A stretch of 64,000 bases of DNA, from contig NZ_LRRH01000071.1 in the NCBI RefSeq assembly GCF_001646785.1, positions 1 to 64,000 on the forward strand, written 5' to 3'. Below, piece by piece: positions 1 through 7,887 of this stretch; within the stretch, counting starts at the first letter, position 1, and each line of letters starts with the position of its first letter. The notes below the pieces were generated by a model that was not told where the DNA came from, ran no database searches, and saw only the letters and a program-made list of their open reading frames with translations. A program made the translations under genes and the position numbers. Origin of the DNA: Rhodococcus phenolicus. Its GTDB lineage: Bacteria > Actinomycetota > Actinomycetes > Mycobacteriales > Mycobacteriaceae.

Positions 1-47
1 GTGGGAGGGTGGGGCGGCAGGAGCCGCGGGGTGCGGTCGCCGGGTGC

Positions 48-2369
48 TCAGCGGGGGCGCGCCGACCGGCGGCCACGCAGCCGCAGTCGGCTGTAGGTGA
101 ACAACGCCAGTACCACACCGATGAGCACCAGCATCCCCATGCTGAACAGCCACCACGAGGCGACGTGCTGCCAGAGGGGGTCGCTCTCGGCCGTCGGATC
201 CTTCGCTCGGAGGTCGACGGTCGAGGCGGCTGCGGCGTAGCCCCAGCGGGCCGCGAACAGCCAGGACAACTGTTCGAGCACCATCCGGCCGGTGATCGGG
301 ATCAGGCCTCCGCTCATCACGAGCTGCACCATCACCGCCACCACCAGCATCGGCATGACCTGCTCGCTCGACCGGGCCACGGCCGACAGGGCCAATCCCA
401 GCACGACGCACGCGCACGTGGTCATCGCGACGTCGACCACGAGCTCGATGCCACCGAACGGGATGAGTGCACCGGAACCCGGAATTCCCTTGCCCGCCAT
501 GACCACCAGCACCAGCACGATCGACTGGACGAGCGCAGCCGTGCAGAACACCAGGATCTTCGCCGCCAGATAGGCGGACGGCTGCAGACCAGCCGCGCGT
601 TCACGGAAGTAGATCTGCCGCTCGCCGACGAGGTCGCGCACCGTCAGCGACAGACCCATGAAGCACGCACCGAGGATCAGCAGAATGAGAATGAACGACA
701 GCTCGCCGGGTTCCACACCCGGCGCCGGGAAACCGAACCCCGCGTCGCCCGGCACCAGGATGGTCAGCCCGCCGAGGACGAACGGCAGCACCGACAGAAA
801 GATCAAATATCCGCGATCCGCCCTGACGAGACGGAACTGTCGTCGCGCCACCGTGCCGAGCTGACCCGTCCGGGACGTGGGTGCCGGTCGCCCCAGCGGA
901 CGTCGTTCCTTCGGGGGCGGTTCGTCGAGCGTGGAGCTGCGGGCAAGGTGATCGGCGTACACGGCGTCGGGTTCGGCCGCGACGCGGGCGAAGATCTCCG
1001 CCCAGTCGGTGCTGCCCAGCGCGGAACCGACGTCGGCGGGCGGTCCGACATACGCGGTCCGTCCCCCCGGCGCCAGGAGCAGCACCTGATCGCACATCTC
1101 CAGATACGACAGCGAATGCGTGATCACCAGGATCACCCGGCCCAGGTCCGCGAGGCGGCGCAGGGTGGACATGATCTGCCTGTCCAGGGCCGGATCGAGT
1201 CCGGAGGTGGGTTCGTCGAGGATCAGGAGCGACGGCCCGGTCAGCAGCTCCAGCGCCACCGACGCCCGCTTGCGTTGCCCGCCGGACAGCCGATCGACAC
1301 GGGTGTCGGCATGCTCGGTGAGCTGCAACTCGGCCAGCACCTTCGCGATCACCTCGTCGCGGTCGGCGCGTGTGGTGTCCGGCGGCAGCCGCAGTTCCGC
1401 GGCGTAGCCGAGCGCCTGCCGCACGGTGAGCTGCCGGTGCACCACGTCGTCCTGCGGGACGAGCCCGATCCGGGAACGCAACGCCTGATACTCCGAATGC
1501 AGGTCGTGGCCCTCGAATTCGACGATCCCGTCGGTCGGGCCGGTGGTCCCGGAGACGATCCTGGCGACCGTCGACTTGCCCGCCCCGGACGGGCCGATCA
1601 CGGCGGTGAGTGTGCCGAGAGGCGCGGAGAGGCTGACGTCGTCGAGCAGCCGCCGCCCGCCCGCGATCGTCAGGCCGACGCCCTGCACGCGCAACCCGAC
1701 CGTGGGTGAGGGCTCGTCCTGTCGCGGGACGAGGTTGTCACCGTGTACCACCAGATCGGTGTTGCCGATGGTCACGACGTCACCGTCGTGCAGCAGCGTG
1801 CGGGTCACCGGTTCACCACCGACGAACGTACCGTTGACGCTGCCCAGATCCTCGATCTCGAGACCGGAAGGGCCGGTGTACAGGGCAGCGTGCGTGCGGG
1901 AGGCGAGCACGTCGGAGACGACGATGTCGCAGGTCCGGTCGCGGCCGACGGTCCGGCCGCCGGTGTCGGGCGGACGCGGTCTGCGACGAGGCGCGGGCCG
2001 AAGGTCGTCGGCGCGGATCGTCCGAAGCTGCTCGACCAGGCCCTTCCGGGTCCGCGTCGCGGACGGATCGGCCACGACGAATCGCACCGACGGCGCGGTG
2101 TAGGGGCCACCGCAGTGCACGACGACGGAATCGGTCAGCGCGACGCGTTCCACGCGGTGACCGTCGACGAACGTGCCGTTCTTGCTGCCCGAGTCGGTGA
2201 GGTACCAGCCGTCGTCCCATTGCAGCCGGACGTGTTCGCGGGAGACCACCGGATCGGTGATCGTGATCTCCATCGTCTCGTCCCGGCCGATACGCACCTG
2301 GTCGGGCGCGTCCACGACGGTGCGGCCCCCGTCCCACTCGATGACAACCCGGCCGTTTCCCGTGCTCAT
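48..2369 (-). CDS. FHA-domain ABC exporter, Rv1747-like
   Basis: One polypeptide of 773 residues combining regulation, ATPase and membrane parts. Two forkhead-associated (phosphothreonine-binding) domains come first; both keep the GR, S-x-x-H and NGTFV signatures (for example GSKNGTFVDG and GSVNGTFVGG). An ABC ATPase follows with Walker A GPSGAGKST near residue 260, signature LSGGQRKR, Walker B LLILDEPTSGLD and the H-loop ITHS. The last 250 or so residues hold about six hydrophobic segments of the ABC-2 permease type. This architecture matches mycobacterial Rv1747, an exporter controlled through its FHA domains by Ser/Thr kinase phosphorylation. I chose the ATG at 2369 because MSTGNGRVVIEW starts just before the first FHA domain; a longer in-frame extension is possible. 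It lies 16 bp downstream of the oxidoreductase gene on the same strand, so they may be cotranscribed. Substrate unknown; lipid or glycolipid export is an inference. Confidence 0.9.
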   Translation of the reverse strand: MSTGNGRVVIEWDGGRTVVDAPDQVRIGRDETMEITITDPVVSREHVRLQWDDGWYLTDSGSKNGTFVDGHRVERVALTDSVVVHCGGPYTAPSVRFVVADPSATRTRKGLVEQLRTIRADDLRPAPRRRPRPPDTGGRTVGRDRTCDIVVSDVLASRTHAALYTGPSGLEIEDLGSVNGTFVGGEPVTRTLLHDGDVVTIGNTDLVVHGDNLVPRQDEPSPTVGLRVQGVGLTIAGGRRLLDDVSLSAPLGTLTAVIGPSGAGKSTVARIVSGTTGPTDGIVEFEGHDLHSEYQALRSRIGLVPQDDVVHRQLTVRQALGYAAELRLPPDTTRADRDEVIAKVLAELQLTEHADTRVDRLSGGQRKRASVALELLTGPSLLILDEPTSGLDPALDRQIMSTLRRLADLGRVILVITHSLSYLEMCDQVLLLAPGGRTAYVGPPADVGSALGSTDWAEIFARVAAEPDAVYADHLARSSTLDEPPPKERRPLGRPAPTSRTGQLGTVARRQFRLVRADRGYLIFLSVLPFVLGGLTILVPGDAGFGFPAPGVEPGELSFILILLILGACFMGLSLTVRDLVGERQIYFRERAAGLQPSAYLAAKILVFCTAALVQSIVLVLVVMAGKGIPGSGALIPFGGIELVVDVAMTTCACVVLGLALSAVARSSEQVMPMLVVAVMVQLVMSGGLIPITGRMVLEQLSWLFAARWGYAAAASTVDLRAKDPTAESDPLWQHVASWWLFSMGMLVLIGVVLALFTYSRLRLRGRRSARPR

Positions 2370-2385
2370 CGCCCAGGCCTCCCGT

Positions 2386-3366
2386 TCAGTGTTCGGGTCG
2401 CAGCACCAGACGGATGCCACGCGCGTCGCCGGCTTCGAGCCGGCGGTGGGCTTCACCGGCAGCGCTCAGCGGCAGCTCCTCGACGTTCCGGGGGCGCAGC
2501 ACCCCGTCGGCGAGCAACGTGGTGACGTGCTGTGCGGCCTCGGCCAGTTCATCGGAGGTGGCGTTGCTGATCGCGAAGCCGATCAGGCTGCGGTCGCGGG
2601 GATAGAGGTCGCCGGCCCGGCATTCGAGCTGCCGGTCCATCCCTGCCATCACCACGATCCGCCCGCGCGTCGCGAGCAGGTTCAACGTGGTGGCGAGGTC
2701 GAGCCGGCCGGAAGTGTCCACAAGCACGTCGATGCCGTCGGAGGCGGCGGAGCGCAGCCGACCGGCCAGATCGGGAGCTGTGTAGTCGAGTACCTCTGCC
2801 GCGCCGGACGATCGGCACCACTCGTCGTCGTCCGCGCGGGCCGAGACCAGGACGCGCGCGCCGGAGCGGGCGGCCATGACGGTCAGCGCCGACCCGACGT
2901 GTCCGGCGCCGCCGGCGACGAACACCGTCTCCACAGCGCGGAGACCGGCGTGGGTGTACAGCGCGAGGTGCGCGGTAGCCGCGGGGTGCGCGACCGCGAC
3001 CGCGACGACCGGATCGACCCCGGCCGGCAGCGAATACACCCGGTCCGCCGGTGCGGTGGTGTACTCGGAGGTCGGACCCTGGCGGCCGTCGTGTCCGAGG
3101 CTGTTGCACCACACACGGTCGCCGACGTTCGGCGTCGTCACCTCGGCGCCGCGGCCGACGACGGTCCCGACGACATCGCGGCCGATCACGAACGGGAACG
3201 TCAGCGCGGTGGGGAAACGGCCGGACCGGACGAACGTGTCGACGTTGTCCACCGCGACCGCTTCGACCTGCAGCAGCACGTCGCCGGGGCCGCACCGGGG
3301 GACGGGCAACATGCCGTAGCGGATCGCGTCGGTGCCCCCGAGCGATTCGACATACGCCGCGTGCAT
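2386..3366 (-). CDS. NADPH:quinone oxidoreductase family protein (zinc-independent MDR)
   Basis: Medium-chain dehydrogenase/reductase of 326 residues. The N-terminal GroES-like half contains FPFVIGRDVVGTVVGRG; the Rossmann half carries the nucleotide-binding segment VFVAGGAGHVGSALTVMA near residue 145. No Cys/His zinc ligands are evident where zinc alcohol dehydrogenases have them, so it fits the QOR/zeta-crystallin group that reduces quinones or enones with NADPH. The ATG at 3366 (MHAAYVESLGG) is preceded by GGAA about 8 bases upstream; an ATG at 3387 is an alternative. Same strand and 16 bp ahead of the FHA-ABC exporter, divergent from the ICMT-like methyltransferase. The physiological substrate cannot be read from sequence. 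Confidence 0.85.
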   Translation of the reverse strand: MHAAYVESLGGTDAIRYGMLPVPRCGPGDVLLQVEAVAVDNVDTFVRSGRFPTALTFPFVIGRDVVGTVVGRGAEVTTPNVGDRVWCNSLGHDGRQGPTSEYTTAPADRVYSLPAGVDPVVAVAVAHPAATAHLALYTHAGLRAVETVFVAGGAGHVGSALTVMAARSGARVLVSARADDDEWCRSSGAAEVLDYTAPDLAGRLRSAASDGIDVLVDTSGRLDLATTLNLLATRGRIVVMAGMDRQLECRAGDLYPRDRSLIGFAISNATSDELAEAAQHVTTLLADGVLRPRNVEELPLSAAGEAHRRLEAGDARGIRLVLRPEH

Positions 3367-3460
3367 CTGTTCCGGGCCGGACACCATTCGATGGTACCGA
3401 CCGGGCCGGTCGAGGCCGGGCGGTTCGACGAGCCTTCTCGGACACCCGGTCAGCGCAGCG

Positions 3461-3466
3461 GATACT
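3461..3466 (+). promoter_or_regulatory. -10-like box just before the ICMT-like gene
   Basis: GATACT lies six bases before the GTG start at 3473. This spacing suggests a leaderless transcript, and no Shine-Dalgarno sequence is visible upstream of that start. Confidence 0.3.
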
Positions 3467-3472
3467 GGTGCC

Positions 3473-4063
3473 GTGAGCACACCATTGTTCGCGGCCGAAC
3501 CCCTGGCCGGGCTCACACTGGCTGCCGCGCAGGCGGCGTGGTTGGTCTCGGAGGTCCGCATCGGGCGGCGGAACCGGATGCCTGCGCCGGATCGGATCGG
3601 ACGCGGGAGCGGTCTGGTCGTCGGGATCGGCCTCGTCGCGGTCTACGTCGGCGGGCCGATGCTGAGCCTGACCGTCACCGCGGCGACGATCACCACCGGT
3701 GCGGTGATCTGTTTCGTTGCGGGCCTGGCGATTGCGGCGGCCGGTCAGGCGCTGCGGCTGCGCGCGGTGCGAGAACTCGGCGCATCGTTCACCTTCGAAC
3801 TGCAGACGGTCGCGGGCCAGCGGGTGATCGACACCGGGCCGTACGCGCGGGTCCGTCATCCGTCGTACACCGGAGCGCTGATCTGCGCGCTGGGTTTCAC
3901 TGTGGCCTATACGAATTGGCTGGCTCCGCTCACGGTGCTGGTGCTTGCGGCGGCGTATATGGTGCGGATACCGGCGGAGGAACGCATGCTCGTCGCCGCG
4001 CTGGGGGACCCGTACCGGCGTTACATCGACCGCACATGGCGGCTGGTTCCGCACGTGCTCTGA
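3473..4063 (+). CDS. isoprenylcysteine carboxyl methyltransferase (ICMT)-like membrane methyltransferase
   Basis: Integral membrane protein of 196 residues with about four or five hydrophobic segments. The C-terminal half has the ICMT/phospholipid methyltransferase signature: GPYARVRHPSYTG followed by EERMLVAALGDPYRRY, which in this family form the S-adenosylmethionine pocket and catalytic loop. Family members methylate isoprenyl-cysteines, lipids or small molecules; in bacteria the substrate is usually unknown. The GTG at 3473 is preferred because a -10-like GATACT sits six bases upstream and the reading frame before it is low-quality. Divergent from the oxidoreductase (106 bp) and convergent with the AraC regulator (28 bp). 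Confidence 0.85.
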   Translation: MSTPLFAAEPLAGLTLAAAQAAWLVSEVRIGRRNRMPAPDRIGRGSGLVVGIGLVAVYVGGPMLSLTVTAATITTGAVICFVAGLAIAAAGQALRLRAVRELGASFTFELQTVAGQRVIDTGPYARVRHPSYTGALICALGFTVAYTNWLAPLTVLVLAAAYMVRIPAEERMLVAALGDPYRRYIDRTWRLVPHVL

Positions 4064-4091
4064 CCCGGCCGCCCCCGGTGGCCGGGGTCGC

Positions 4092-4889
4092 CTAACCGTC
4101 GTGCTCGGGGACGGTACGGTCGCGGTACGTGCTCGGGTTGAAGCCGAGAACCCGACGGAAGTCCGCGCACAGATGGGCCTGGTCCGCGTACCCGAGTTCG
4201 GCGGCGACCTGTCCGATCGGAACAGCCGGATCGTCGCGCAGACGCTGGGCGGCTTCCTGAAGCCGGTAGCGGCGGATCATCGCCAGCGGAGTCACACCGA
4301 CGTACCGCTGCGCGAGACGCTGCACGCTGCGCACCGAGATTCCCAGCGCGCGTGCCAGGTGTTCGACGCGGATGACCGTGAGGTCGGTGGCGATCGTCTC
4401 CTCCATCGTGTTGGCGAGCTCGCCGTCGGCGTCCGGCGGCCCGAGACGGTCGGTGATCCACCGGGCGTACGCCGCGGTCGCCCGAGCGCGCCGCGCGTCG
4501 TCGTCGGCCGTCATCGCCGCCGTCACCGCCCGGTGTAGTTCCGGTGCATCGTGCGGGATCTGCCGGTCGCGAACCGCGCACGGGTCGCCGACGAGCGACG
4601 GAATCGCGGCCGGCCGAAGCAGCGCACCGACGGCCCAGCCGGACCCGCTCAGGTCGCGGTGCGATCGTCGGGTCGTCGGTCCGGAGAGCGTCACCCAGCC
4701 GGGTTCGACGGTCAGATTCGACGCGGGGAACGCCAGGATCTCCTGCCGTGACGTCCGGCCCGGCGCGAGCCGCCACTGCGGAATCCAGAACCACCGCACC
4801 AGACCTGCGAGTTCGGGGGGTGGCGGTTCGCGATGGAACGTGGGCAGGCGCGCCGGATACAGGACACCGCGTCGGTCGCCGTTCGTCAC
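4092..4889 (-). CDS. AraC family transcriptional regulator
   Basis: Protein of 265 residues. The last 100 residues form an AraC/XylS double helix-turn-helix: helices around ALGISVRSVQRLAQRYVG and the second motif IGQVAAELGYADQAHLCADF followed by the family ending F.R.LGFNPSTYR. The N-terminal half resembles the DUF6597 sensory domain found in actinobacterial AraC proteins (PPPELAGLVRWFWIP). The start is the GTG at 4889 with AAAGGA upstream. Divergent from the VOC-family gene with 70 bp between starts, so it probably regulates that gene; no clear operator was found there. Confidence 0.9.
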   Translation of the reverse strand: MTNGDRRGVLYPARLPTFHREPPPPELAGLVRWFWIPQWRLAPGRTSRQEILAFPASNLTVEPGWVTLSGPTTRRSHRDLSGSGWAVGALLRPAAIPSLVGDPCAVRDRQIPHDAPELHRAVTAAMTADDDARRARATAAYARWITDRLGPPDADGELANTMEETIATDLTVIRVEHLARALGISVRSVQRLAQRYVGVTPLAMIRRYRLQEAAQRLRDDPAVPIGQVAAELGYADQAHLCADFRRVLGFNPSTYRDRTVPEHDG

Positions 4890-4947
4890 GCCTGTCCTTT
4901 CCCGAGTGCTGTCGCGAATCTACAAGCCACCCCCGACAGAGCGGTCC

Positions 4948-4953
4948 TACCGT
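4948..4953 (+). promoter_or_regulatory. -10 box for the VOC gene, leaderless arrangement
   Basis: TACCGT lies six bases before the ATG at 4960. TANNNT at this distance is the typical leaderless promoter of actinomycetes, and there is no ribosome binding site. Confidence 0.45.
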
Positions 4954-4959
4954 CGTGAC

Positions 4960-5481
4960 ATGAGCGAAAACACCATGATCAAGGCCGGGGTCACCGGCGA
5001 CCACACGACCGACGGCATCCCGCACGGATCCACCAGCCTGACGCCGTTCATCACTGTCCCGGCGGCCCGCGACGCAATCGAGTTCTACCGTTCGGTGTTC
5101 GGTGCCCGTGTCGTGGACGTCACCGAACTCGGTGGCGTCGTCGTGCATGCGGATCTGGATTTTGGCTGCGGCCGAATGCAACTCGGCGAGCCGAACCCCG
5201 AATACGGGCTCGTCGCCGCGCCGGCGGGGGACGCCGACTGCTATTCGATCGGTCTGTACTGCCCGAATGTCGACGAGGTGGTCGCGCACGCCGAACGAGC
5301 CGGCGCCACCGTCCGTGAACCGGTCGGCACGTTCGTCTCCGGGGACCGGTTCGCGTCGATCCGCGACCCCTTCGGGGTGCGATGGTCGATCATGACCCGG
5401 GTGGAGGACCTGTCCGAGGAGGAAAGTGCCCGACGGGTCGCCGAGTGGGCGGCCGAGCAGTCGGCCCCGGATGCCGGCTGA
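4960..5481 (+). CDS. VOC (glyoxalase/bleomycin resistance) family protein, PhnB-like
   Basis: Protein of 173 residues with the paired beta-alpha-beta-beta-beta modules of the vicinal oxygen chelate fold. Typical elements are LTPFITVPAARDAIEFYRSVFGA, where the strand-helix begins, and the C-terminal IRDPFGVRWSIMTRVED. It resembles PhnB/YglI-type members, most of which have no assigned reaction. A 30-residue acidic tail (VEDLSEEESARRVAEWAAEQ) extends beyond the fold. The start ATG at 4960 is supported by a TANNNT box six bases upstream. It is divergent from an AraC regulator, suggesting an inducible response, perhaps to an electrophile or drug; that role is inference. Confidence 0.85.
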   Translation: MSENTMIKAGVTGDHTTDGIPHGSTSLTPFITVPAARDAIEFYRSVFGARVVDVTELGGVVVHADLDFGCGRMQLGEPNPEYGLVAAPAGDADCYSIGLYCPNVDEVVAHAERAGATVREPVGTFVSGDRFASIRDPFGVRWSIMTRVEDLSEEESARRVAEWAAEQSAPDAG

Positions 5482-5508
5482 CCTGCCGTATCCGCCCGGT
5501 CCCGGGGA

Positions 5509-5795
5509 TCACCACAGGTCGAATGCGCTGTCCGACACGGTGAATCAGTGTAGTCGCGCGGCGCAGGTGACGCCCCGGTCCGGGTCCACGGCGCAGGTGA
5601 ATCCGGCGGTGGTGAGGCTGCGACCGTAGGCGAGCGGCCGCGCGGTCTCGCCGAACCTCAGGAACAGGGTGTCGCCGGCGCTCATGAAGGCGGCCTCGTC
5701 GCCTGCGGTGGGGGCCCGGGAACGACGACGGTGCATCCGGCGACAACCGCCACCGCGACGACCCGCGGCAGGACAGCCACACCCCCGTGTCTCAT
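5509..5795 (-). pseudogene. decayed small lipoprotein gene
   Basis: The ATG at 5795 opens a lipoprotein signal peptide (VVAVAVVAGCT, lipobox with Cys near residue 21) that stops after 37 codons. A second frame, beginning around 5715, continues with MSAGDTLFLRFGETARPL, then SLTTAGFTCAVDPDRGVTC, and meets TGA right after CAARLH. In the same frame after that TGA comes FTVSDSAFDLW and a final TGA at 5509. Actinobacterial lipoproteins of this type end G-V-T-C...H-G-F-T-V-S...Y.LF, so the internal TGA sits where a Gly codon (GGA) is expected. The frame change falls near a C run (GGGCCCCCACC); one extra C would restore it. Two lesions argue for real decay rather than one sequencing error. Confidence 0.6.
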
Positions 5796-5853
5796 GCCGA
5801 CATGGTGATCGAAGTGTCCGGCTCGGTGGCATGCGGGGATGGTGTCCCCGAGG

Positions 5854-6327
5854 TCACGCCGCCAGCAGGCGATCCAGCGCCGCGTAGCTCTCGCTCAACC
5901 CGTCGGCCATGCCGCTCTGCATCATGCCGTCGCGTTCCTCGGTGGTGTGGAACAGGCTCTCGGTGACGATCCTGGTGCGGCCGTCGCCGAGATCGGCGAA
6001 CGTCGCGGTGTCGATCGAGACGTAGCCGGGCATGCCGTCCCACTCGAAGGTCTGGACGATGCGTTCCTTCGGGGTGATCTCGCGGAATCGTCCTTCGAAT
6101 CCGTGGGTTTCGCCATCGGAGTGTTCGACGAACCGCCAGTGACCGCCGCGCTCGAATTCGAACTTCTCGACGTCGAGCCGGTTCCCGCGGCCCCACCAGC
6201 GGGCGAGCTGCCCGGGGTCGGAATGGGCCGCCCAGACCCGGTCGAGCGGGGCGTCGAAGACCCGCTCGACGCGGATTGCGCGGTCGCTGGGGGTGGTGAC
6301 GGTGACGGTGGTGTTCTGGGTGGTCAT
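5854..6327 (-). CDS. SRPBCC/AHSA1-family protein
   Basis: Protein of 157 residues with the START/Bet v1-like fold of the AHSA1 (activator of Hsp90 ATPase homologue) family. Visible signatures are IRVERVFDAPLDRVWAAHSDP at the start and WWGRG..LDVEKFEFERGGHWRF, then the closing helix GMADGLSESYAALDRLLA. Members bind hydrophobic ligands; bacterial roles are mostly unknown. The ATG at 6327 overlaps the stop codon of the upstream ArsR gene (TGATG), so translation is coupled. The ArsR-AHSA1 pairing is common in bacteria and usually means the regulator controls the pair. Confidence 0.9.
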   Translation of the reverse strand: MTTQNTTVTVTTPSDRAIRVERVFDAPLDRVWAAHSDPGQLARWWGRGNRLDVEKFEFERGGHWRFVEHSDGETHGFEGRFREITPKERIVQTFEWDGMPGYVSIDTATFADLGDGRTRIVTESLFHTTEERDGMMQSGMADGLSESYAALDRLLAA

Positions 6328-6656
6328 CACAGCTCCTTCGTGTCGTCGAGAAATGCGGCGAGGCGGTCCATGCGGTCTTCGATCGACTGCCGGTGGCCGC
6401 GGATCCAGTCCGCCTCGCGGTCGAGAGGGTTGGCTCCGAGCGTGCAGTACCGCACGCGGCCCTTCTTCTCCGTCAGTACCAGGCCGGCCTCCTCGAGGAG
6501 TCGGATGTGTTTGGTGATGCCGGGCAGGCTCATGTCGAATCGTGCGGCCAGGTCGCTGATCGAGGCGGGACCGTTCGTCAGATGTTCGAGGATTCCGCGG
6601 CGGGTGGGATCGGCCAGCGCCGCGAACGTCGAATCCAGATCCGAATACTGAACCAT
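6327..6656 (-). CDS. ArsR family winged-helix repressor
   Basis: Protein of 109 residues, fully a winged helix: LADPTRRGILEHLTNGPASI, recognition helix region MSLPGITKHIRLLEEAGLV and wing TEKKGRVRYCTLG. The Cys in the metal-binding ELCVC position of ArsR/SmtB is missing, so metal sensing is unlikely. This subgroup typically pairs with AHSA1 proteins, as here. The ATG at 6656 (MVQYSDLDSTF) is the natural start and sits inside an imperfect palindrome, a likely autoregulatory site. Divergent from the S4/HhH gene with 124 bp between starts. Confidence 0.9.
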   Translation of the reverse strand: MVQYSDLDSTFAALADPTRRGILEHLTNGPASISDLAARFDMSLPGITKHIRLLEEAGLVLTEKKGRVRYCTLGANPLDREADWIRGHRQSIEDRMDRLAAFLDDTKEL

Positions 6657-6660
6657 TTGG
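6647..6660. promoter_or_regulatory. possible ArsR operator over the start codon
   Basis: On the minus strand AACCAAATGGTT has arms AACCA and TGGTT around two bases and includes the ATG of the ArsR gene. A repressor bound here would block its own operon. It is short, so chance remains possible. Confidence 0.35.
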
Positions 6661-6780
6661 TTAAGTGTTGCATCACGGCTCTTCGGAGTCAACACTCCGC
6701 GCTCGCGTATTCGCGGACCGTTCACCCGCTCGTTCCGCACACGTGACCGCACCGACGGGTGAATCCGGCACGCTGACAGC

Positions 6781-7233
6781 ATGGCGACGCTCGTTCTCGA
6801 CTCCGTGTTCGGCTTTCTGCAGGACAGCGGCCTCGCCGGATCTCCGGGTGAAGCCGCGGCCCTGCTCATGGAGGGCCTGGTGCGGATCAATCACCTGCCC
6901 GTGCGCAACCCCCGGACCCACCTCGTCTCCGGGGACGTCGTCTCCGTCGCCGGAGACCACCGGCACGCGGTGTTCACGACCCCGGCCGAAGTGCGGTGCA
7001 CACAATCGCTGCGCACCCGGCGAGCGCGAGGCACACTGGTCCGCGTGACCGGTCATCCGCTGCCGAAGACCTCGGCTCCCGCCCAGCGCGCATTCGACGA
7101 CATCGGCGTCGCGACCCTCGAAGATCTCACCCGCTACACCGAACACGACCTGCTCGCGCTGCACGGCGTGGGGCCGAAGGCCGTGCGCATCCTGCGGGAG
7201 GACCTCGAACGCCACGGTCTGCACTTCGCGTGA
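6781..7233 (+). CDS. small protein with S4-like N-terminus and helix-hairpin-helix C-terminus
   Basis: Protein of 150 residues made of two nucleic-acid-binding parts. Residues about 1-60 resemble a short S4 RNA-binding domain (LLMEGLVRINHLPVRNPRTHLVSGDVVSV). Residues about 90-150 are a helix-hairpin-helix of the RNA polymerase alpha C-terminal/DUF4332 type: PLPKTSAPAQRAFDDIGVAT, then LHGVGPKAVRILREDLERHG. The HhH part alone is a common small actinobacterial DNA-binding protein; the S4-like extension is less usual. No enzymatic motif. Divergent from the ArsR operon and 54 bp upstream of the DUF2505 gene. Function unknown. Confidence 0.75.
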   Translation: MATLVLDSVFGFLQDSGLAGSPGEAAALLMEGLVRINHLPVRNPRTHLVSGDVVSVAGDHRHAVFTTPAEVRCTQSLRTRRARGTLVRVTGHPLPKTSAPAQRAFDDIGVATLEDLTRYTEHDLLALHGVGPKAVRILREDLERHGLHFA

Positions 7234-7273
7234 CGAGCGGTTCGATTCCCCGACCGTGGTCGTAGTGACGCAG

Positions 7274-7279
7274 TAGCGT
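7274..7279 (+). promoter_or_regulatory. -10 box for the DUF2505 gene, near-leaderless
   Basis: TAGCGT lies eight bases before the ATG at 7288; no Shine-Dalgarno sequence precedes the start. Confidence 0.4.
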
Positions 7280-7287
7280 TCCCATCC

Positions 7288-7782
7288 ATGCCGAAGAAAT
7301 TCGAGTTCACGGCAGTTCTCGACCATCCGGCGGGAGATGTGCACGCCGCGCTGATCGATGAGCGGTACTGGCGTGACCGGGTCGCCGCCAGTCCCACCGC
7401 GACCGTTCGGATCGAGAATCCCCGCGGTCCCGGCACGCTGCGTGTCGTCGTGACCGAGCGGACCGAACCGTCCGACATCCCCGCGCTCGTCCGCAGCGTC
7501 GTGCGCGGACCCATGGTGCTGGAGCGCACCGACGAGTGGGGCGCCCTGGGCGCCGACGGCGCGACCGGCCTCATCGCCGGTGCGGCCACCGGCATCCCCG
7601 TCGACTTCCGCGGCACCTCGCAACTGCGGCCCACCACCGACGGAACCGTCCTCGACCTGTACGGGGAGGTGACCGTGAAGATCCCGCTCCTCGGCGGGCA
7701 GATCGAAGGACTGGCCGCCAAGATGATCGGCCAGATCATCGAGAAGGACCGTGCCGCGCTCGCCTCCTGGCTCACCCGCTGA
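7288..7782 (+). CDS. DUF2505 domain-containing protein
   Basis: Protein of 164 residues matching the DUF2505 family, an actinobacterial group with a predicted START/SRPBCC-like ligand-binding fold. Characteristic parts are FTAVLDHPAGDVHAALIDERYW at the N-terminus and GEVTVKIPLLGGQIEGLAAKM near the C-terminus. No signal peptide or membrane segment, so cytoplasmic. The start is the ATG at 7288 with a TANNNT box eight bases upstream. It lies 105 bp ahead of recC on the same strand. No biochemical role is established for the family. Confidence 0.85.
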   Translation: MPKKFEFTAVLDHPAGDVHAALIDERYWRDRVAASPTATVRIENPRGPGTLRVVVTERTEPSDIPALVRSVVRGPMVLERTDEWGALGADGATGLIAGAATGIPVDFRGTSQLRPTTDGTVLDLYGEVTVKIPLLGGQIEGLAAKMIGQIIEKDRAALASWLTR

Positions 7783-7887
7783 CACCCGGCCACCGACCGC
7801 CTGCCCGGGGGTCACGCGATCGTGCTCGATGTCCGACCGGTGTGATAGACCGCAGAGGAACACCGGACGACTTCGAGGAGGACACGC

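Noticed and set aside
9-1709. A plus-strand open frame opposite the FHA-ABC gene
   Set aside because: Antisense shadow, His/Arg/Gln-rich; the FHA and ABC motifs are on the minus strand.
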